64,000 nucleotides of DNA. It comes from Betaproteobacteria bacterium (GTDB lineage Bacteria > Pseudomonadota > Gammaproteobacteria > Burkholderiales > Burkholderiaceae_C). The notes beneath the pieces were generated by a model. That model saw nothing but the letters and a program-made list of their open reading frames with translations. It was not told the origin of the DNA and made no database searches. Below, in pieces: positions 48,698 to 58,671 of the stretch (position 1 is the first letter of the stretch; each line of letters opens with the position of its first letter). The stretch lies in NCBI GenBank assembly GCA_947453725.1, contig CANGHH010000003.1:1-64000 (forward strand), given 5' to 3'. Both the position numbers and the translations under genes were made by a program.

Positions 48698-51058
48698 ATG
48701 TCTGGACCTCCCACTGCCGCCCCAGTTTCGTCTGGCCTTGCCTCGCCGTTGCTGCGCAACCTCAACCCCGAGCAACTCGCCGCGGTGACCCTGCCCGCGG
48801 TACCGGCCTTGATCCTGGCCGGCGCCGGTTCGGGCAAGACACGGGTGCTGACGACGCGCATCGCCTGGCTGCTGCAGACCGGCCAGGTCGGCCCCGGCGG
48901 CGTGCTGGCCGTGACCTTCACCAACAAGGCCGCCAAGGAAATGCTGACCCGGCTGTCCAGCATGCTGCCGGTGGCCGTGCGCGGCATGTGGATCGGCACC
49001 TTCCACGGCCTGTGCAACCGCTTCCTTCGCGCGCACTGGAAGCTGGCCGGCCTGGCCCAGGGTTTCCAGATCCTGGACAGCAGCGACCAGCTCAGCGCCG
49101 TCAAGCGTGTCATCAAGGGCATGAACCTCGACGAAGAGCGCTTCGTGCCCAAGCAGGTGACCTGGTTCATTGCTGGTCGCAAGGAAGAAGGCGAGCGGCC
49201 GAAAGACGTCGACGTGCGCGACGAGCAGACGCGCAAGCTGGTCGAGATCTACCAGACCTACCAGGACCAGTGCGAACGCGAAGGCGTGGTCGATTTCGGC
49301 GAACTGATGCTGCGCACCTACGAGCTCTTGCGCGACAACGACCCGCTGCGCGAGCACTACCGCCGCCGTTTCAGCCATGTGCTGGTCGACGAGTTCCAGG
49401 ACACCAACAAGCTGCAGTACGCCTGGTTGAAGATGTTCGCCCCGCCCGGCGGCGTGGGCCAGAGCGTGATCGCGGTCGGCGACGACGACCAGAGCATCTA
49501 CGCCTTCCGCGGCGCGCGCGTCGGCAACATGGCCGACTTCGAGCGCGAATACCGCGTGCCGGCGGTCATCAAGCTGGAGCAGAACTACCGCAGCTACGGT
49601 CACATCCTGGACGCCGCCAACGGCCTGATCAGCCGCAACACCCACCGCCTGGGCAAGGTCCTGCGCACCGACGCCGGGGCCGGCGAGCCGGTCCGCGTCT
49701 TCGAATCCACCAGCGACTACGCCGAGGCGCAGTGGCTGCTCGAAGAGGCGCAGGCCCTGCACCGTGCCGGCACGCCGCGCAGCGAGATCGCACTGCTCTA
49801 CCGCAGCAACGCGCAGAGCCGGGTGCTGGAAAGCGCGCTCTTCAACGCCGGCCTGCCCTACCGCGTCTACGGCGGTCTGCGCTTCTTCGAGCGCGCCGAG
49901 GTCAAGCATGCGCTGGCCTACATGCGCTTGCTCGAAAACCCCCATGACGACACCAGCTTCCTGCGCGTCGTGAACTTCCCGGCGCGCGGCATCGGCGCTC
50001 GCAGCATCGAGCTGTTGCAGGACGCGGCCCGGACCAGCGGCCGCAGCCTGGCGCAGAGCGTCGGCGCGGTCCCGGGCAAGGCCGGCGCCAATCTGCAGGC
50101 CTTCGTCGCGCTGGTCGACGGCCTGCGCGCCGCCACGCAGGGTCTGACGCTGCGGCTGATCATCGAACAGGTGCTGGCCAAGACCGGTCTGGTCGATTTC
50201 TACAAGACCGACAAGGAAGGCCAGGACCGCATCGAGAACCTGGAAGAACTGGTCAACGCGGCCGAGAGCTTCGTGACCCAGGAAGGCTTCGGCAAGGACG
50301 CGGTCGGCCTGCCGGTGGACGAGCACGGGCCTGACGCGACGGCCGCTGCGGCGCCCGACGCCGACACCGGCGAGATCATGTCGCCGCTGGCCGCCTTCCT
50401 GACCCACGCCTCGCTGGAAGCCGGCGACAACCAGGCCAAGACCGGGCAGGACGCGATCCAGCTGATGACGGTGCACTCGGCGAAAGGCCTGGAATTCGAC
50501 GCGGTGTTCATCACCGGCATCGAAGAAGGCCTGTTCCCGCACGAGCAGAGCCTGAGCGACGCCGACGGCGTCGAAGAAGAGCGCCGCCTGATGTACGTGG
50601 CCATCACGCGAGCCCGCAAACGTCTCTACCTGAGCTTCAGCCAGACACGGATGCTGCACGGCCAGACGCGCTACAACGTCAAGAGCCGCTTCTTCGACGA
50701 GATACCGGCCGACACGCTGAAGTGGATCACGCCCAGGCAGCAGGCCTTCGGTTCGGGCTATGCCCGCGAATACCAGCAGGCCTGGCAGCGCGGCAGCGGC
50801 CTCGGCGGCATCGTCGGCGCCGGGCGCGTGGACGCGCCCGCCTTCGCCCAGCCGGCCGCTCCGGCCTTCGTGGCGGCAGCGGCGGGCCAGGCGGCGGGCT
50901 TTCGCGTCGGCCAGACCGTGTTCCACACCAAGTTCGGCGAAGGCGTGATCAGCACGCTGGAAGGCCGCGGCGCCGACGCCCGCGCCCAGGTCACCTTCGG
51001 CCGTCATGGCAGCAAGTGGCTGGCGCTGGCCATCGCCAAGCTGACGCCGGTCGATTGA
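48698..51058 (+). CDS. uvrD: UvrD/Rep-family ATP-dependent DNA helicase
   Basis: 786 residues, superfamily 1A helicase. Walker A is GAGSGKT (42-48); the DEFQDTNKLQYAWL (motif II), GDDDQSIYAFRGA (motif III) and VHSAKGLEFDAVF (motif V) segments are intact. The end (FRVGQTVFHTKFGEGVI) is the UvrD C-terminal Tudor-like domain that contacts RNA polymerase. It acts in nucleotide excision and mismatch repair. Confidence 0.95.
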   Translation: MSGPPTAAPVSSGLASPLLRNLNPEQLAAVTLPAVPALILAGAGSGKTRVLTTRIAWLLQTGQVGPGGVLAVTFTNKAAKEMLTRLSSMLPVAVRGMWIGTFHGLCNRFLRAHWKLAGLAQGFQILDSSDQLSAVKRVIKGMNLDEERFVPKQVTWFIAGRKEEGERPKDVDVRDEQTRKLVEIYQTYQDQCEREGVVDFGELMLRTYELLRDNDPLREHYRRRFSHVLVDEFQDTNKLQYAWLKMFAPPGGVGQSVIAVGDDDQSIYAFRGARVGNMADFEREYRVPAVIKLEQNYRSYGHILDAANGLISRNTHRLGKVLRTDAGAGEPVRVFESTSDYAEAQWLLEEAQALHRAGTPRSEIALLYRSNAQSRVLESALFNAGLPYRVYGGLRFFERAEVKHALAYMRLLENPHDDTSFLRVVNFPARGIGARSIELLQDAARTSGRSLAQSVGAVPGKAGANLQAFVALVDGLRAATQGLTLRLIIEQVLAKTGLVDFYKTDKEGQDRIENLEELVNAAESFVTQEGFGKDAVGLPVDEHGPDATAAAAPDADTGEIMSPLAAFLTHASLEAGDNQAKTGQDAIQLMTVHSAKGLEFDAVFITGIEEGLFPHEQSLSDADGVEEERRLMYVAITRARKRLYLSFSQTRMLHGQTRYNVKSRFFDEIPADTLKWITPRQQAFGSGYAREYQQAWQRGSGLGGIVGAGRVDAPAFAQPAAPAFVAAAAGQAAGFRVGQTVFHTKFGEGVISTLEGRGADARAQVTFGRHGSKWLALAIAKLTPVD

Positions 51059-51142
51059 CGCCGGCTGCGCGTTGCCCCTAGCGGGAAGGCAGCCCCGGCG
51101 CGCTTATCCTGCGGTCTTCACGTTCCAGTCGAAAGCCCGTCC

Positions 51143-52123
51143 ATGAAGCGCCGCACCCTGCTTACCGCCACCGCCGCATCAGCCGGTGGCGCCTTGTTCT
51201 CACCCGGGGTCCTGGCCGAGGACAAATACCCCGGCAAGCTGATCACCTGGATCTGCCCCTATGCCGCCGGTGGCAACGCCGACAGCCGGTCGCGCCAGGT
51301 CGCCCGGCTGATGCAGGCCACGCTGGGCCAGACCATCATCATCGACAACAAGGCTGGCGGTGGCGGCAACATCGGCACCGACGCCATCGCCAAGGCCAAG
51401 CCCGACGGCTACACCATCGGCATGGGCAACTTCGCGCCGCTGGCGGTCAACCACGCGCTGTTCAAGAAACTGAACTTCGACCCGCTGAACGACATCGTGC
51501 CGATCATGCTGATCGAGCGTGGGCCGCTGATCCTGATGGTCAGGCAGGAATCGCCTTACAAGACGGTGAAGGACGTGGTCGCCGCGGCCAAGGCCAAGCA
51601 GGGCGGGCTCAGCTACGCCTCGGGCGGCATCGGCGGTTCGCACCACCTGAGCGGTGCGCTGTTCGAGCACGCAGCCGGCATCGACCTGATCCACGCGCCC
51701 TACAAGAGCGGGGCGGCGGGCGCGCAGGACCTCATGGGTGGCCAGGTCGACATGATGTTCGAGCAGATGTACGCCGCCATGCCTTCCGTCAAGGGCGGCC
51801 GCCTGCGCGCGCTGGCCATCACCAGCAAGACGCGCAGCCCGCTGCTGCCCGACTTGCCCACCATGGGTGAAGCCGGCTTCCCCGCCGTCGAGGTGCTGAA
51901 CTGGCAGGGTATCGTCGGCCCCAAGGGCCTGCCGGCCGAGGTCATCCGCATCCTGAACGCCGCCGGCAACAAGGCGCTGCAGGACCCCGAACTGCGCGCC
52001 AAGATGCTCGAGCAGGGCAATGAGATTGCCGGCGGCACGCCCGAGCAATTCGCGGCGCTGATCAAGGCCGAATCGCCGCGCTGGGGCAAGGTGGTTCGCG
52101 ACGCCAAGGTCGAACCCGAGTAA
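51143..52123 (+). CDS. Tripartite tricarboxylate transporter (Bug/TctC) substrate-binding protein
   Basis: 326 residues. The signal peptide starts MKRRTLLTATAASAGGAL and ends VLAED; the paired arginines are Tat-like but weak. The Bug fold is shown by WICPYAAGGNADSRSR and IIIDNKAGGGGNIGTD. Carboxylate binding is inferred. There are no TctA/TctB genes nearby, so it is a second orphan Bug protein in this window, only distantly similar to the one at 36577. It converges on a porin gene. Confidence 0.9.
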   Translation: MKRRTLLTATAASAGGALFSPGVLAEDKYPGKLITWICPYAAGGNADSRSRQVARLMQATLGQTIIIDNKAGGGGNIGTDAIAKAKPDGYTIGMGNFAPLAVNHALFKKLNFDPLNDIVPIMLIERGPLILMVRQESPYKTVKDVVAAAKAKQGGLSYASGGIGGSHHLSGALFEHAAGIDLIHAPYKSGAAGAQDLMGGQVDMMFEQMYAAMPSVKGGRLRALAITSKTRSPLLPDLPTMGEAGFPAVEVLNWQGIVGPKGLPAEVIRILNAAGNKALQDPELRAKMLEQGNEIAGGTPEQFAALIKAESPRWGKVVRDAKVEPE

Positions 52124-52130
52124 GCCGCTG

Positions 52131-52150
52131 CCGGGCGCGGATGCGCCCGG
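52131..52150. terminator. Hairpin between convergent Bug and porin genes
   Basis: CCGGGCGC-GGAT-GCGCCCGG forms an 8-bp perfect stem in the 29-bp gap. It lacks a T-run, so it is a probable but unproven bidirectional terminator. Confidence 0.45.
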
Positions 52151-52152
52151 CC

Positions 52153-53505
52153 TCAGAACTCGGCGTGCAGGCGCAGCGCCAGCAGTTGGACCGGACCGCG
52201 ATCGCGGTTGTAGGCCGGGTTGGCGATGTGCTGCCAGTCGGCCGTCAGCGTGGCCTGCGGGCCCAGCGGCACCGCGTACCAGGTCTCCATGATCTGCTCG
52301 CTGCCGGCGTGGGGCAGTTGGCCGTCGCCAATCAGGATGCCCATCCCGCCGGCGGCGAAGTAGCGCCGTGCCGCGCCCGACAAGGCATTGACCGCGACGG
52401 CCCCGCCCCAGCGGTGCTGCGGCGCCCCCCACAGCCGGCCCTGCAGCACCAGGCCGCCGGCCACGGAGCGGTTGATCTCGGTGAAGTCGTAGGCTTCCTG
52501 GCGGCCGTCGCTGGTGCTCAGGCGCGCGAAGCTGCCGACCCCGTCGGCCCACTGCTGTTCCAGGTTCAGCGCCAGGCCGGCCTTGTTGCCGCGCTTGCGC
52601 ACCGCGGCCAGTTCGGGCGCCGCGCCGCCAGCCGCACGGCGCAGCGCGTCGTCGTAACGCGCCATGTCGGCGCGGTTCAGGTAGGCCAGCAGCCGCAGCA
52701 CGCCGGGTTGGCCCCAGGCGCTGTGGCGGTGTTCGACCTCGGCGACCCATTCGTGCTGCCGGAAGGTCTTGTCGAGCACGACGCTGTTGGGCACGTCGGA
52801 CATGGCGAAGACACCCAGCCGCAGCGACCAGTCGCCGAACTGCCCGTCGGCCGCCGCGCCAACGCTGTAGCCCCAGGCGTCGGCGGCGTAGTCGAAGGCG
52901 CCGGACTCGATGATCGACCAGTTCAGGAAGTCGGCCCGCGGGTCGTGCGCCAGGCCGTTGCCATCGAAGACGTCGCCCACAGACAGCTTGCCGGCGCTCA
53001 GTGTCAGCCGGTTCGCCGGCACGCTGCCGGCCAGCGCGTTGGCGCCGGCTTCCACGGTCTCGGTGTCGCCATCGAGGCCGATCACCTGGCGCAGGAAGGC
53101 CCGGTTCCAGCGCAGGTAGGGCCGGCTGCGGCCAACCTTGTAGGCCTCGCCGCTGGGGAAGCCGGCGGCGCCCAGGGTGTTGCTCAGGCCGAAGCCTTGG
53201 TCGATCTCGGGATTCAGGTAGAAGGCCGCGCCCGTCCACAGCCGCGCGCCGAGGTAGAGCGTCAGGTCGGCGGTTTCCTTCGTCGAGGCTTCGGGTGTCA
53301 GGCTGTTGGCGCCGGCATGGGGCGAACGGAAGGCCGGCTGGTGCTGGCTGACCAGCGTGAACTGGCCGTGCAGGCTCCAGGATTCGGGTGCCGTCGATGG
53401 CGTTGTCGCCGAACTGGGCGTGTCGGCGGTCGTTGCGCCCAGGCCGGTGCTGGCCAGCAGGCCGATCCAGCACAGGACGCTGGCGGTGAGAAAGTGGCGC
53501 GGCAT
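52153..53505 (-). CDS. Carbohydrate-selective porin, OprB family
   Basis: 450 residues from MPRHFLTASV. A signal peptide ends at about TGLGA. The barrel strands show OprB features (WSLHGQFTLVSQHQPAF, LYLGARLWTGAAFYLNPE, GLSNTLGAAGFPSGEAYK), and the last residue is Phe (LHAEF), the outer-membrane signal. It is a predicted outer-membrane pore for sugars or related solutes. A start at 53541 is possible. It is followed by the Bug gene in convergent orientation, so shared function is not implied. Confidence 0.85.
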   Translation of the reverse strand: MPRHFLTASVLCWIGLLASTGLGATTADTPSSATTPSTAPESWSLHGQFTLVSQHQPAFRSPHAGANSLTPEASTKETADLTLYLGARLWTGAAFYLNPEIDQGFGLSNTLGAAGFPSGEAYKVGRSRPYLRWNRAFLRQVIGLDGDTETVEAGANALAGSVPANRLTLSAGKLSVGDVFDGNGLAHDPRADFLNWSIIESGAFDYAADAWGYSVGAAADGQFGDWSLRLGVFAMSDVPNSVVLDKTFRQHEWVAEVEHRHSAWGQPGVLRLLAYLNRADMARYDDALRRAAGGAAPELAAVRKRGNKAGLALNLEQQWADGVGSFARLSTSDGRQEAYDFTEINRSVAGGLVLQGRLWGAPQHRWGGAVAVNALSGAARRYFAAGGMGILIGDGQLPHAGSEQIMETWYAVPLGPQATLTADWQHIANPAYNRDRGPVQLLALRLHAEF

Positions 53506-53589
53506 GGCGGGCGATCGTTGTGGGTGCTGGCGGGGCAGCATGCACGGCCCGCGTGACAGGCGTCCGACAAGGCCCGGCGGGCCGCCGGG

Positions 53590-54414
53590 TCAGCCGGCCG
53601 GCGTGGCCTGCGCGGGCAGGGTCGGCGCCCCGCCGAAGCTGTCGGTGAAGGTGAACAGCACCGAGATGTAGAACACCGTCGAGAACACCAGCCCGGCGGG
53701 CACGCCGATCAGACCGGTCAGTTGCGGCACGCCGATCAGGCCGAAGACCACCGCGGTGATCAGGCCGAAGAGCAGCAGCACGCCGACCCAGCCCATCATG
53801 TAGCCGAAGAAGGCGCCCTTGCTGCGCCACAGTGCCAGCGTGCTGGAAAACAAGGCCTGGCGCAGGCCCTGGCCACCCCAGTGCACCAGCGCCGGGGCGT
53901 GCCAGAAGGGTATGGCCAGCAGCGAACCCAGGCCCACCGCCAGCAGCGCGCCGCCCGCCACGCCGGGCTCGGAGAGCAGCGCGTCGACCTCGGCCTGCAC
54001 GCCGTCGCCGCCCTTGGCCAACAGCCGTTGCAGGCGGTCCCAGGCGTGGTCCGACACGGTGTCGGCCAGCAGCAGGATGCCGATGGCCAGCACGCCGTAG
54101 CTGAAGCACAGCGTCAACAGCGCGCGCCGGCGGACCGGGTCGCCGCGCAGCGGTTCGATGAAATGCCGCGGGTGCACCGTCCCGCCGAGCAGCGCCGACT
54201 GGCCCGCGACCATGAAGCCCAGCGACAGCAGCGGCAGCGACACCATCTGCGCCACGCTGCCCAGCAGCGGCACCTGGGCCGCCAGCATCGCGGCGAACAG
54301 GTAGATCGCGAACAGCGCGGTGAAAGCGAAAGGCCGCTTGGCGAACAGGCGGAAGGCGTCGACGATCCAGCGCGGTCCGTGCGCGGCCGGGACGGTCTTG
54401 AGGATCAGGGCCAT
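53590..54414 (-). CDS. BPSS1780-family membrane protein
   Basis: 274 residues, strongly hydrophobic, about six membrane helices (FTALFAIYLFAAMLAAQV; GVLAIGILLLADTV; VLLLFGLITAVVFGLIG). The N-terminus ALILKTVPAAHGPRWIVDAF matches the BPSS1780-type family, conserved in betaproteobacteria and of unknown function. It follows thrB by 28 bp on the same strand. Confidence 0.83.
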   Translation of the reverse strand: MALILKTVPAAHGPRWIVDAFRLFAKRPFAFTALFAIYLFAAMLAAQVPLLGSVAQMVSLPLLSLGFMVAGQSALLGGTVHPRHFIEPLRGDPVRRRALLTLCFSYGVLAIGILLLADTVSDHAWDRLQRLLAKGGDGVQAEVDALLSEPGVAGGALLAVGLGSLLAIPFWHAPALVHWGGQGLRQALFSSTLALWRSKGAFFGYMMGWVGVLLLFGLITAVVFGLIGVPQLTGLIGVPAGLVFSTVFYISVLFTFTDSFGGAPTLPAQATPAG

Positions 54415-54442
54415 GGGCGGTGGGTCACGCGGTCGAAAGGAG

Positions 54443-55411
54443 TCAGAGCGCCGGGTGCCAGGGCCGCGCGAGGCAGCCGCGCAGCACGCGCTCGAAGTGG
54501 GTCGGGTCCTTGGCCTGCAGCAGCGCGGCGGTGCGCGGCAGCAGGCTGTCCCACAGGCGCGAGATCCAGAAGCGCAGCGCGGCGGCGCGCAGCATCGCCG
54601 GCAGCAGGCGGCGTTCACCGCCGGTGAAGGGCCGCACGCTCTCGTAGGCGCTGACGAAAGCCGCCGCGCGGTCCTCGATCAGCAAGCCGTCGTCCGGCGC
54701 GACGCACCAGTCGTTCAGGCACACCGCCACGTCGAACAGCAGCGCGTCGGTGCCGGCGAAGTAGAAGTCGAAGAAGCCGCACAGGGTGTCGGGGCCGGCG
54801 GTGTCGTCGAACATCACGTTGTCGCGGAACAGGTCGGCGTGGATCGGGCCGCGCGGCAGCGCCTGGCCGGCCGGCGAGGCCGCCAGCTGCTGCTGGAAAG
54901 CCAGCTCTTCACGCAGCAGGTCGGCCCGATCAGCGCCCAGATGCGGCAGCAGCACCGGCACCGTTTCTGTCCACCAGGCCAGGCCGCGCAGATGCGGCTG
55001 CTGCAGCGCGAAGCTGGCGCCGGCGCCGTGCATGCGCGCCAGCATCGCACCGACCTGCGCCGCGTGCGGGGCGTCGGGCGCGTTGCGGTGGCTGCCGGGC
55101 AGGCGCGTGACCACCGAAGCCGGCTTGCCGGCCAGCTGGTGCACCAGTTGGCCGCGGGCGTCGGCCTGCGGCGCCGGCACCGGGATGCCGTGCGCGGCCA
55201 GGTGCTGCATCAGCTGCAGGTAGTAGGGGAGTTGCGCCGCGGTCAGGCGTTCGAACAGCGTCAGCACCCACTGGCCGCGCACGGTGCTGGCGTAGTAATT
55301 GGTGTTCTCGATACCCGAGCGGATGCCGACCAGTTCCGTCAGTGCGCCCAGGCCCAGGCGCTGGCAGAGCGCGTCGGCCTCGTCGAAGCCGACCTCTGTG
55401 TAGACCGCCAT
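54443..55411 (-). CDS. thrB: Homoserine kinase (aminoglycoside-phosphotransferase fold)
   Basis: 322 residues. The kinase core has GIENTNYYAST, GPIHADLFRDNVMFD (catalytic loop) and FFDFYFAG (metal site). It belongs to the APH-fold ThrB of betaproteobacteria, distinct from the E. coli GHMP-type enzyme, and phosphorylates homoserine for threonine synthesis. It starts 9 bp after the DUF2782-like gene and is followed by the BPSS1780-like gene, in one operon divergent from polA. Confidence 0.92.
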   Translation of the reverse strand: MAVYTEVGFDEADALCQRLGLGALTELVGIRSGIENTNYYASTVRGQWVLTLFERLTAAQLPYYLQLMQHLAAHGIPVPAPQADARGQLVHQLAGKPASVVTRLPGSHRNAPDAPHAAQVGAMLARMHGAGASFALQQPHLRGLAWWTETVPVLLPHLGADRADLLREELAFQQQLAASPAGQALPRGPIHADLFRDNVMFDDTAGPDTLCGFFDFYFAGTDALLFDVAVCLNDWCVAPDDGLLIEDRAAAFVSAYESVRPFTGGERRLLPAMLRAAALRFWISRLWDSLLPRTAALLQAKDPTHFERVLRGCLARPWHPAL

Positions 55412-55420
55412 GGTTCGCGC

Positions 55421-55765
55421 CTAGAAGTCGAACAAGGACCAGGTGCGCTTGCCGGCGGCGCCCTGGTCCTGCGACGGATCTTTGCCCAGCGGCGGCTGGA
55501 TGACCTCGTAGGCCTGCACGCCCGGCAGCTTGCTGCTCACGGTGACGCTCTGCGTCTGGCCGCGGACGCGCGTTTCCTCGATGCGCACCTTGCCGTCTTC
55601 GATGACCCGCTTGTCGACGGCGCCCTTGGCGGCCGCTGACCCTGCGGGAGCCGCCGCACTGGACGCTGCGGCCAGGGCCGGTGGCTGGGCAGGCGCCGTG
55701 GCGGCGCCGGCTGCAAGGGCCGCCAGCAGGGCAGGGGCCAGGGCGCAGCGGAAGGAGGTGTGCAT
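55421..55765 (-). CDS. DUF2782-like exported protein
   Basis: 114 residues. A signal peptide (MHTSFRCALAPALLAALAAG) is followed by an Ala-rich linker and the core KVRIEETRVRGQTQSVTV...GVQAYEVIQPP, ending RTWSLFDF. This matches the DUF2782 family, often found beside polA in betaproteobacteria; function unknown. A TAGAAT ends 8 nt before the ATG, with no Shine-Dalgarno. It heads the DUF2782-thrB-BPSS1780 run. Confidence 0.82.
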   Translation of the reverse strand: MHTSFRCALAPALLAALAAGAATAPAQPPALAAASSAAAPAGSAAAKGAVDKRVIEDGKVRIEETRVRGQTQSVTVSSKLPGVQAYEVIQPPLGKDPSQDQGAAGKRTWSLFDF

Positions 55766-55772
55766 GTTCGGG

Positions 55773-55778
55773 ATTCTA
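55773..55778 (-). promoter_or_regulatory. Putative -10 element, leaderless DUF2782-thrB operon
   Basis: TAGAAT on the minus strand, ending 8 nt before the ATG of the DUF2782-like gene, with no Shine-Dalgarno. Confidence 0.45.
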
Positions 55779-55832
55779 CGCAGCCGGCCCGCCTCCGCCG
55801 CCCCGTCGGCACGGGGCACCCAGGCGCCGCGC

Positions 55833-55838
55833 CACAAT
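55833..55838 (+). promoter_or_regulatory. Putative -10 element, leaderless polA
   Basis: CACAAT, ending 7 nt before the polA ATG. The intervening bases GAAGCC give no convincing Shine-Dalgarno. Confidence 0.42.
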
Positions 55839-55844
55839 GAAGCC

Positions 55845-58661
55845 ATGAACGCATCCACCAGCGAACCGACCAGCGTCTCCACCAGCCCCGGCACGCCGGC
55901 GGCGCCCGCTGCGCGCCCCCAACGCATGCTGCTGGTGGACGGTTCCAGCTACCTCTACCGGGCTTTCCACGCGATGCCCGATCTGCGCTCGCCGGACGGC
56001 TTCCCGACTGGCGCGGTGCACGGCATGGTGGCCATGATGCGCTGGCTGCGCGACCGCTATCCGTCCGAGCACGCGGTCTGCGTCTTCGACGCCAAGGGCC
56101 CGACCTTCCGCGACGGCTGGTACCCCGCCTACAAGGCCCAGCGCGCGCCGATGCCCGACGCGCTGCGCGAGCAGATCGCACCGATCCACGAGGTCGTGCG
56201 CCTGCTCGGCTGGCCAGTGCTGGAGGTGCCCGGCATCGAGGCCGACGATACCATCGGCACGCTGGCCCGCATCGCAGCGGCCAGCGGCCACCAGGTGCTG
56301 ATCAGCACCGGCGACAAGGACCTGGCGCAACTGGTCACGCCCGCCGTCACCTTGATCAACACCATGGCCAAGCCGCCCGAGCTGCTCGACGTGGCTGGCG
56401 TGCAGGCCAAGTTCGGGGTGCCGCCCGAGCGCATCATCGATTACCTGACGCTGGTCGGCGACGTCGTCGACAACGTGCCGGGGGTCGAGAAAGTCGGTCC
56501 GAAGACGGCGGTGAAGTGGCTGGCCGAACACGGCTCACTGGACGGCGTCGTGGCCGCCGCCGACGACATCAAGGGTGCTGTCGGCGAGAACCTGCGCAAG
56601 GCGCTGGACTGGCTGCCGATGGGTCGCAAGCTGATCACCGTGGTCACCGACTGCGAGCTGAAGGACCACATCGAGGGCTGGCCCGCGCTGGAAGCACTGG
56701 CGCTGCGCGAAGTCGACCGCGCCGGTCTGCTCGATTTCTACGGCCGCTACGGTTTCAAGAGCTGGCGCAAGGAACTGGAAGCCACCGCCCTGGCGGCCGG
56801 CGAGACCGTCGCGGCTGTGGCCAGCACGCCGGCCCGCGAGCTGGCGCGCGACTACGAATGCATCGTCAGCTGGGACCGCTTCGACCACTGGCTGGGCGTG
56901 ATCCGGGCGGCCGAACTGGTGGCGCTGGACACCGAGACCGACAGCCTCGACGCGATGCAGGCGCGCCTCGTGGGCATCAGCTTTGCGGTGGAAGCCGGCC
57001 GCGCGGCCTACATCCCGCTGGCCCACAGCTATGCCGACGCGCCCGAGCAGTTGCCGGTTGCCGAGGTGCTGGCCCGCCTGCGCCCCTGGCTGGAAGACGC
57101 CGGCCGCGCGAAGGTCGGGCAGAACATCAAGTACGACCTGCACGTGCTGGAAAACGCCGGCATCCGGGTGCGCGGCTACCGCCACGACACGATGCTGGAA
57201 AGCTATGTGCTGGAAGCCCACAAGTCGCACAGCCTGGAAAGCCTGGCCGAGCGCCACCTCGGCCGCAAGGGCCTGAGCTACGAGGAACTGTGCGGCAAGG
57301 GCGCGAACCAGATCTCGTTCGCCCAGGTGGATGTGGCCCAGGCCACGACCTATTCCGGCGAAGACAGCGAGATGACGCTGGACGTGCACGACAAGCTGTG
57401 GACCGAAGTGGCTGCCGACAGCCACGAACACAGCGGCCTGCGCTTCGTCTACGAGCACATCGAGATGCCGACCAGCGTGGTGCTGCAGCGCATCGAACGC
57501 CACGGCGTGCTGATCGATTCGGCGTTGCTGGGCAAGCAGAGCCACCAATTGGCCGAGCGCATGCTGGCGCTCGAGCAGGAGGCCTACGTCATCGCCGAGC
57601 AGCCTTTCAACATGGGCAGCCCGAAGCAGATCGGCGAGATCCTGTTCACCAAGCTGGGCCTGCCGGTGAAGAAGCGCACCGCCACCGGCGCGCCTTCGAC
57701 CGACGAAGAAGTGCTGGCCGAACTGGCCGCTGACTACCCGCTGCCGGCGCGCATCCTGGAACACCGCAGCCTGGCGAAACTGAAGGGCACCTACACCGAC
57801 AAGCTGCCGCTGATGGTCAACCCGGCCACCGGCCGCGTTCACACGAATTACGCGCAGGCCGTGGCGGTGACCGGGCGGCTGTCCAGCAACGACCCCAACC
57901 TACAGAACATCCCGATCCGCACGGCGGAGGGTCGCCGCGTTCGAGAGGCCTTCATCGCGCCGCCGGGGCATGTGCTGATGAGTGCCGACTACAGCCAGAT
58001 CGAGCTGCGCATCATGGCCCACATCAGCGAAGACCCGGCGCTGTTGCGCGCCTTCGCCGAGGGCATCGACGTGCACAAGGCGACCGCCTCCGAGGTCTTC
58101 GGCGTCGCCGTGGCTGATGTTTCGACCGAGCAAAGGCGCTACGCCAAGGTCATCAACTTTGGCCTGATCTACGGCATGGGCGCCTACGGCCTGGCCAGCA
58201 ACCTGGGCATCGAGCAGAAAGCCGCCAAGGACTACATCGACCGCTACTTCATGCGCTTTGCCGGCGTCAGGCGTTACATGGACGAGACCCGCGTCATCGC
58301 CAAGACCAAGGGTTACGTGGAAACCGTGTTTGGCCGGCGCCTGTGGCTGCCCGAGATCAACAGCGGCAACGGCCCGCGCAAGGCCGGCGCCGAACGCCAG
58401 GCCATCAACGCGCCGATGCAGGGCACGGCGGCCGACCTGATCAAGCTGGCGATGATCGCCGTGCAGCAGGCGCTCGACGCCGAGGGCCGCGCCACGCGCA
58501 TGGTGATGCAGGTGCACGACGAACTGGTGCTCGAAGTGCCCGATGCCGAACTGGCGTGGGCCAAGGAAGCGGTACCGCGGCTGATGGCCGGCGTGGCGCA
58601 GCTGAAGGTGCCGCTGCTGGCCGAAGTGGGCATCGGTCCGAACTGGGAACAGGCGCATTGA
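55845..58661 (+). CDS. polA: DNA polymerase I
   Basis: 938 residues with all three domains: 5'-3' exonuclease (MLLVDGSSYLYRAFHAMPDL, EADDTIGTLA), 3'-5' exonuclease (intact metal motif ALDTETDSLDAMQ and the KVGQNIKYDLHV segment), and polymerase (MSADYSQIELRIMAH, motif B RYAKVINFGLIYG, MQVHDELVLEV). It fills gaps and removes RNA primers. The first 27 residues are a Ser/Thr/Pro-rich extension. ATG 55845 follows CACAAT by 7 nt. Confidence 0.96.
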   Translation: MNASTSEPTSVSTSPGTPAAPAARPQRMLLVDGSSYLYRAFHAMPDLRSPDGFPTGAVHGMVAMMRWLRDRYPSEHAVCVFDAKGPTFRDGWYPAYKAQRAPMPDALREQIAPIHEVVRLLGWPVLEVPGIEADDTIGTLARIAAASGHQVLISTGDKDLAQLVTPAVTLINTMAKPPELLDVAGVQAKFGVPPERIIDYLTLVGDVVDNVPGVEKVGPKTAVKWLAEHGSLDGVVAAADDIKGAVGENLRKALDWLPMGRKLITVVTDCELKDHIEGWPALEALALREVDRAGLLDFYGRYGFKSWRKELEATALAAGETVAAVASTPARELARDYECIVSWDRFDHWLGVIRAAELVALDTETDSLDAMQARLVGISFAVEAGRAAYIPLAHSYADAPEQLPVAEVLARLRPWLEDAGRAKVGQNIKYDLHVLENAGIRVRGYRHDTMLESYVLEAHKSHSLESLAERHLGRKGLSYEELCGKGANQISFAQVDVAQATTYSGEDSEMTLDVHDKLWTEVAADSHEHSGLRFVYEHIEMPTSVVLQRIERHGVLIDSALLGKQSHQLAERMLALEQEAYVIAEQPFNMGSPKQIGEILFTKLGLPVKKRTATGAPSTDEEVLAELAADYPLPARILEHRSLAKLKGTYTDKLPLMVNPATGRVHTNYAQAVAVTGRLSSNDPNLQNIPIRTAEGRRVREAFIAPPGHVLMSADYSQIELRIMAHISEDPALLRAFAEGIDVHKATASEVFGVAVADVSTEQRRYAKVINFGLIYGMGAYGLASNLGIEQKAAKDYIDRYFMRFAGVRRYMDETRVIAKTKGYVETVFGRRLWLPEINSGNGPRKAGAERQAINAPMQGTAADLIKLAMIAVQQALDAEGRATRMVMQVHDELVLEVPDAELAWAKEAVPRLMAGVAQLKVPLLAEVGIGPNWEQAH

Positions 58662-58671
58662 GCACGCGGTG